A stretch of 22,224 nt of DNA from Candidatus Gastranaerophilales bacterium (GTDB lineage Bacteria; Cyanobacteriota; Vampirovibrionia; Gastranaerophilales; Gastranaerophilaceae). The stretch is from the NCBI GenBank assembly GCA_900752845.1, contig CAADWU010000111.1, positions 1 through 22,224 on the forward strand, given 5' to 3'. The translations under genes and the position numbers were made by a program. The notes beneath the pieces are model-generated. The model made no database searches. It worked only from the letters and a program-made list of their open reading frames with translations, and was not told the DNA's origin. Positions within the stretch are counted from its first letter, which is position 1. Every line of letters begins with the position of its first letter. Positions 21,286 through 22,224 of this stretch are shown piece after piece.

Positions 21286-22224
21286 ATGAACAGCACAAAT
21301 CAATCTCTAAAACCGTTAACAACTAAAATTAATGAAGCAGGCAGCCTTGAAATAGGCGGATGTGATTTAATCGGTTTGGCTGAAAAATACGGTACACCGC
21401 TTTATGTTTTGGATGAAGAAACTATCAGAAAAATCTGTCTGGATTATAAAAATGCTTTCAAATCTTACCCGAAAACTAATATGATGTATGCTTCTAAAGC
21501 TCTTTGCACTATGGCAACTTCTGCTCTTATCGCAAGTGAAGGGTTCGGATTTGATGTAGTTTCAGCAGGCGAAATTTATACAGTGTATAAAGCAGGTGTT
21601 GATATGTCAAAGGTTTTATTTAACGGTAATAACAAGTCTGTTGATGAACTTACGCTTGCAATTGAGCTGGGTGTCGGAAGAATTTCAGTTGATAACTTCT
21701 TTGAGCTATCTTTACTAAATGAAATTGCAAAATCCCATAACAAAATTGTTAATATTTTATTGAGGATTACTCCGGGTATTGAATGCCATACTCATGAATA
21801 TATTCAAACAGGTCATCTGGATTCTAAATTCGGTTTTGACTTATCTCAAATTGATGATGCTGTTGATTTGATTTTAAATGATTATACAAATTTAAAACTG
21901 CATGGACTTCATGCACATATAGGCTCACAAATTTTCGAAACATCAATTTACGGTGATGAAATTGAAATTTTGGTTAAGGAACTTGCAAGACTTGATGAAA
22001 AAGTTAATTTGAAATTAGATGAAATAAATATCGGCGGTGGTCTTGGCGTTAAATATACAAATTCTGACGAGCCTCCGTCTACTTTTGAGATTGCAGAAAT
22101 TGTAATAAAAAGATTAAACGAATGTATAAAAAAATACAATATCGAACCGCCAACTATGTTTTTGGAGCCCGGAAGAAGTATAATTTCTACGGCAGGTGTA
22201 ACTTTATATACTTTAGGAAGTTCA
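21286..22224 (+). CDS. lysA: Diaminopimelate decarboxylase, N-terminal 313 residues (cut by window edge)
   Basis: This PLP-dependent enzyme decarboxylates meso-diaminopimelate to lysine, the last step of lysine synthesis. The frame is open to the final base, so about 100-130 C-terminal residues are missing. Visible features are YGTPLYVLDEE, the PLP lysine in YASKAL (Lys71), FGFDVVSAGE, HAHIGSQIFE, the phosphate-binding INIGGGLGVKY, and EPGRSI, all in family order. The ATG at 21286 follows AAGGAG with five bases between. The gap of 72 bases upstream is too short for a lysine riboswitch and I see no clear promoter in it. Confidence 0.95.
   Translation, partial: MNSTNQSLKPLTTKINEAGSLEIGGCDLIGLAEKYGTPLYVLDEETIRKICLDYKNAFKSYPKTNMMYASKALCTMATSALIASEGFGFDVVSAGEIYTVYKAGVDMSKVLFNGNNKSVDELTLAIELGVGRISVDNFFELSLLNEIAKSHNKIVNILLRITPGIECHTHEYIQTGHLDSKFGFDLSQIDDAVDLILNDYTNLKLHGLHAHIGSQIFETSIYGDEIEILVKELARLDEKVNLKLDEINIGGGLGVKYTNSDEPPSTFEIAEIVIKRLNECIKKYNIEPPTMFLEPGRSIISTAGVTLYTLGSS

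Noticed and set aside
1..22224. CRISPR arrays, tRNA or rRNA genes, insertion sequences
   Set aside because: I found no regularly spaced repeats, no cloverleaf-like stretch in the short intergenic gaps, and no transposase-like frame.

Overview
The window is AT-rich (roughly one third G+C over most of its length), densely packed, uses the standard bacterial code and has no intergenic gap above 300 bases. A gut-type non-photosynthetic cyanobacterial relative (Melainabacteria/Vampirovibrionia, Gastranaerophilales-like) is the best guess. The reasons are the dispersed small pilin-like proteins starting with FTLAEVL(I/V)TLGIIG, the low G+C and the mix of housekeeping genes. This is inference from protein style, not a phylogeny.

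Layout, left to right. A truncated, more GC-rich gene end (1-240) precedes glyS (312-2357), a small charged protein (2473-2778), an ACT-like TM1266-type protein (2882-3118) and a two-domain 5'-nucleotidase without a signal peptide (3197-4747). A prepilin-like gene follows; its start region holds a run of ten G. A bidirectional terminator separates it from three tandem leftward membrane paralogues (7852-5540). Their promoter is back-to-back with that of prfB (7932-9015), which carries the programmed +1 frameshift. A leftward PHP phosphoesterase (9656-9027) is followed by a rightward set: membrane protein, zinc-ribbon protein, RNase PH and two small secreted lysine-rich coiled-coil proteins, ending in a terminator at 12344. 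ilvB (12417-14060) is followed by a membrane-anchored pilin homologue that has lost the prepilin signal (14097-14723).

The right half holds a leftward XRE regulator-family 4 uracil-DNA glycosylase pair (15559-14724). Facing it is a strong rightward promoter with a perfect inverted repeat driving a 49-residue ORF (15655-15804). Then come a leftward M16 peptidase (17174-15843) and a rightward operon nanE-hypothetical-nanK-hypothetical-UbiA/MenA-like (17247-20199). A third prepilin-like gene (20868-20191, leftward), a second XRE regulator (20986-21213) and lysA running off the right edge (21286-22224) close the window.

The three most notable signals are these. (1) The G10 tract puts the Shine-Dalgarno-equipped start of a pilin-like protein out of frame with its body, which suggests phase variation. 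(2) At five genes (prfB, the pilin homologue at 14097, the XRE gene at 15559, nanE, the XRE gene at 20986) a -10 box begins 12-14 bases before an ATG that has no Shine-Dalgarno, which suggests leaderless mRNAs. (3) The three pilin-like proteins share a gap-free C-terminal motif D-x-N-x4-PN-x2-G-x-D-(L/I)-F, yet one of them has replaced its pilin head with an ordinary membrane anchor.
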